Shown: positions 62,563 to 64,000 of the stretch, one piece after another
Position numbering within the stretch: position 1 is the stretch's first letter
Layout: every line of letters starts with the position of its first letter
Source: Paenibacillus sp. PL91
GTDB taxonomy: Bacteria; Bacillota; Bacilli; Paenibacillales; Paenibacillaceae
Assembly: GCF_012935325.2 (NCBI RefSeq)
Contig: NZ_JABBYG020000009.1
Span: forward strand, 222,195 to 286,194
Direction of reading: 5' to 3'
Length of the DNA: 64,000 nt
Program-made: the position numbers and the translations under genes
The notes under the pieces: model-generated
Databases searched by the model: none
What the model saw: the letters and a program-made list of their open reading frames with translations, nothing else
Told to the model about the DNA's origin: nothing

Positions 62563-62690
62563 ATAGAGGTATAACTCAACTGTTAGTACGAACTTGTCAG
62601 CTACCAGTAACATATATGGGGAATTAGTTTTAGTTGCGAGAGAATATTACTGGAATAGTACCAGCAAAGCTGAGACTACCCGCAAAGTGA

Positions 62691-63143
62691 TTATAAAGCA
62701 GATTTACCGCTTAACACGATTTTCGGTGCGGCCCGCATGCCGATGTAGCAATATACTGAACCGTCCGTCAGTGTTGAGAAAACTACGGGTATCCAGTCCT
62801 GGCCTATGCTCGCCCCGGCAAATACCGTCTCTGACACGGGGCTGAGGGCTATTTCCATCGGTGGAGAGGGGGCTTGCCTACCTTCGAAGATTTCGTATAA
62901 CAAATGCAACATTCCGTTTCGCTCCGTAACAGTCATTACGACTCCTTGACGCTTATAGACACCAACGAACGGCTTAATTTCAACCATTGGTGGCTGCGGT
63001 ACCGGTTCGAACACGGTGTCCGGTATTCTCGCACCCGCCAGTTCCTCGAACAGTTCCCGAAAAAGAACCGACTGGAGCAGATCTGTGTTTCCGCCGTTAG
63101 CCAACAAGGCAACGGCTACGGGCAGAAGAGTGTGGTGGAACGG
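62691..63143 (-). pseudogene. C-terminal part of a serine hydrolase (beta-lactamase family)
   Basis: About 150 codons read LLPVAVALLANGGNTDLLQS, LFRELFEELAGARIPD, PFVGVYKRQGVVMTVTERNG and SPVSETVFAG, with a final YCYIGMRA. This is the end of the transpeptidase-like domain plus the C-terminal beta domain of class C-type serine hydrolases. The SxxK catalytic part is missing, and TAG closes the frame at 63144-63146. The truncation point lies about 90 bases from the next gene. Confidence 0.65.
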
Positions 63144-63231
63144 CTATTTATTTTCGCTCTCTCTTTTGCCAGAGTAACACATCCGCTTCACCTACAATAT
63201 GATGATTCTAGAAATCTAAAGAGGTGAGCCA

Positions 63232-63675
63232 ATGGCAGTCGTAAAAGCCAGGAAACAGGATATTGATATGTTGGCAAGGTTGCTTCGAGCTGAAGCTGAG
63301 GCCGAAGGCGAAATGGGCATGCTCCTTGTTGGAAATGTTGGCATTAACCGAATAAGAGGGAATTGCTCCGATTTTAAAGATATTCGGACAATTTCCCAAA
63401 TGATCAACCAGCCGCATGCGTTCGAAGCGTTGCAACATAGTATGTACTATCAAAACGCAAGAGAGAGGGAACGCCGTCTGGCGCAACGGGCGGTGAACGG
63501 GGAGCGGAATTGGCCAGCCAAATTCTCCCTATGGTATTTCCGTCCAGGATCGTTCGAAAATCCCGGACCATGTCCGCCAACTTGGTATAATCAGCCGTTC
63601 GTAGGACGATGGAAGAAGCACTGTTTTTATGAACCGACCGCGAAAGAATGTGAAAATGTATATAATACGTTTTAA
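63232..63675 (+). CDS. CwlJ/SleB-type cell wall hydrolase
   Basis: Protein of 147 residues with the Hydrolase_2 domain of spore cortex-lytic enzymes (LARLLRAEAEAEGEMGMLLV, GNVGINRI, NPGPCPPTWYNQPFVGRW, HCFYEP). The Glu in RAEAEAEGE is the expected catalytic residue of this lytic family. It lacks a signal peptide and binding domain, as CwlJ does, which places it in the spore coat layer during germination. AGAGGTGAG precedes the ATG. Confidence 0.9.
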   Translation: MAVVKARKQDIDMLARLLRAEAEAEGEMGMLLVGNVGINRIRGNCSDFKDIRTISQMINQPHAFEALQHSMYYQNARERERRLAQRAVNGERNWPAKFSLWYFRPGSFENPGPCPPTWYNQPFVGRWKKHCFYEPTAKECENVYNTF

Positions 63676-63730
63676 TTTTATAAACGAAAAGAGCTCATTA
63701 GGATCTCTTAACCTGACTTGTCACAGCCAT

Positions 63731-63910
63731 GTGTCGGTTGACAAGAACTTTATCTCATTAAGTGCCGCGTAAATCGCGGCTTCTTTGGGTTTAGTGGAAT
63801 AAAGCTGTTGACGGTCATTGATCGGAAACTATACTTACGTGACAGGTCGTCCGATGTCGGATGACAAGAACATTAGCCGAATGAAGTCTGCTTGAATTTC
63901 GGGCTTTATG
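63731..63910 (+). repeat. Dispersed repeat B, two tandem copies
   Basis: Copy one (63731-63785) reads GTGTCGGTTGACAAGAACTT, CATTAAGTG and hairpin CCGCG-taaat-CGCGG. Copy two (63853-63910) reads GATGTCGGATGACAAGAACA, GAATGAAGTC and a weaker hairpin (TCTGC...GGGCTTTA). They lie about 120 bases apart after the cell-wall hydrolase gene. A relic of repeat A (GCGTTACGCTAAACATTCC) follows at about 63916-63935. Confidence 0.55.
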
Positions 63911-63980
63911 GACTTGCGTTACGCTAAACATTCCTGTTAAGGCTAAGAAATAGCCTTTGTCAAAAAAGGAGCGCCTCGGT

Positions 63981-64000
63981 ATGATGGGTTTGTCGACAAC
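63981..64000 (+). CDS. Start of a gene cut by the window edge
   Basis: AAAGGAG at 63965-63971 stands nine bases before ATG ATG GGT TTG TCG ACA, giving MMGLST. Too short for identification. Confidence 0.35.

Noticed and set aside
62594..62845. 83-codon plus-strand frame after the last full repeat A copy
   Set aside because: It runs into the antisense of the serine hydrolase remnant, and its start has no ribosome binding site.
1..64000. tRNA, rRNA, riboswitch or phage attachment sites
   Set aside because: No cloverleaf, rRNA stretch, T-box or known riboswitch core was recognised by reading, and no integrase is adjacent to any repeat. A dedicated covariance-model scan could still find weak cases.

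Overview
The window reads as a chromosomal segment of a spore-forming Bacillota, most likely a Paenibacillus. Pointers are LplA/LplB/LplC-type carbohydrate ABC transporters without a local ATPase, YesM/YesN-like two-component systems, GH127, GH67 and several GH43 enzymes, an S-layer (SLH) protein, a CwlJ/SleB-type spore cell-wall hydrolase, strong GGAGG ribosome binding sites, frequent GTG/TTG starts and cre-like boxes. No rRNA, tRNA, CRISPR array or transposase gene is visible.

Region 1 (1-14.7 kb) is a xylan/arabinoxylan utilisation locus. An AraC regulator diverges from a GH127 beta-L-arabinofuranosidase. Next come a NIF3-family protein, a YesN/YesM-like response regulator and sensor kinase, then a lipoprotein binding protein, two permeases, an intracellular GH10 xylanase and a GH67 alpha-glucuronidase. 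This order suits uptake of glucuronic-acid-substituted xylo-oligosaccharides followed by cytoplasmic cleavage. A near-identical box precedes both the regulator operon and the transporter operon.

Region 2 (14.7-31.5 kb) is mixed and decaying: a frameshifted DUF4362 lipoprotein, a lipoprotein, a PQQ-propeller gene with an in-frame stop, an SDR, an intact and a truncated HIT protein, an OmpR-type winged-helix/helical-repeat regulator, an EntS-like MFS pump, a TetR regulator, an NmrA/NTF2 pair, a large SLH protein with nine 207-bp tandem repeats, a GDPD, an alpha/beta hydrolase and a low-complexity protein.

Region 3 (31.6-45.8 kb) is a second sugar locus: an ArsR-like HTH protein with a large C-terminal extension, a GH43, a second lpl-type transporter operon with a GH2 enzyme and a cytoplasmic GH43, a secreted GH43-CBM-ricin enzyme and an OmpR/histidine kinase pair. 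cre boxes precede the first GH43 and the transporter operon.

Region 4 (45.9-64 kb) is accessory DNA made of short, unrelated, mostly single-gene units: MarR+GNAT, tandem-MerR, RCC1-like propeller, PadR+pentapeptide protein, PadR+DUF1048+ABC exporter, NUDIX, MFS/TetR, a DHFR-like protein, DUF1579, DinB, and remnants of NTF2, TetR and serine hydrolase genes. The units are separated by an unusual dispersed repeat: two direct arms (core GTTANGCTAAC) around a hairpin whose stem sequence changes from copy to copy while pairing is kept. A second, terminator-like repeat family also occurs here. The first family is the strongest candidate for an undescribed element in this window.
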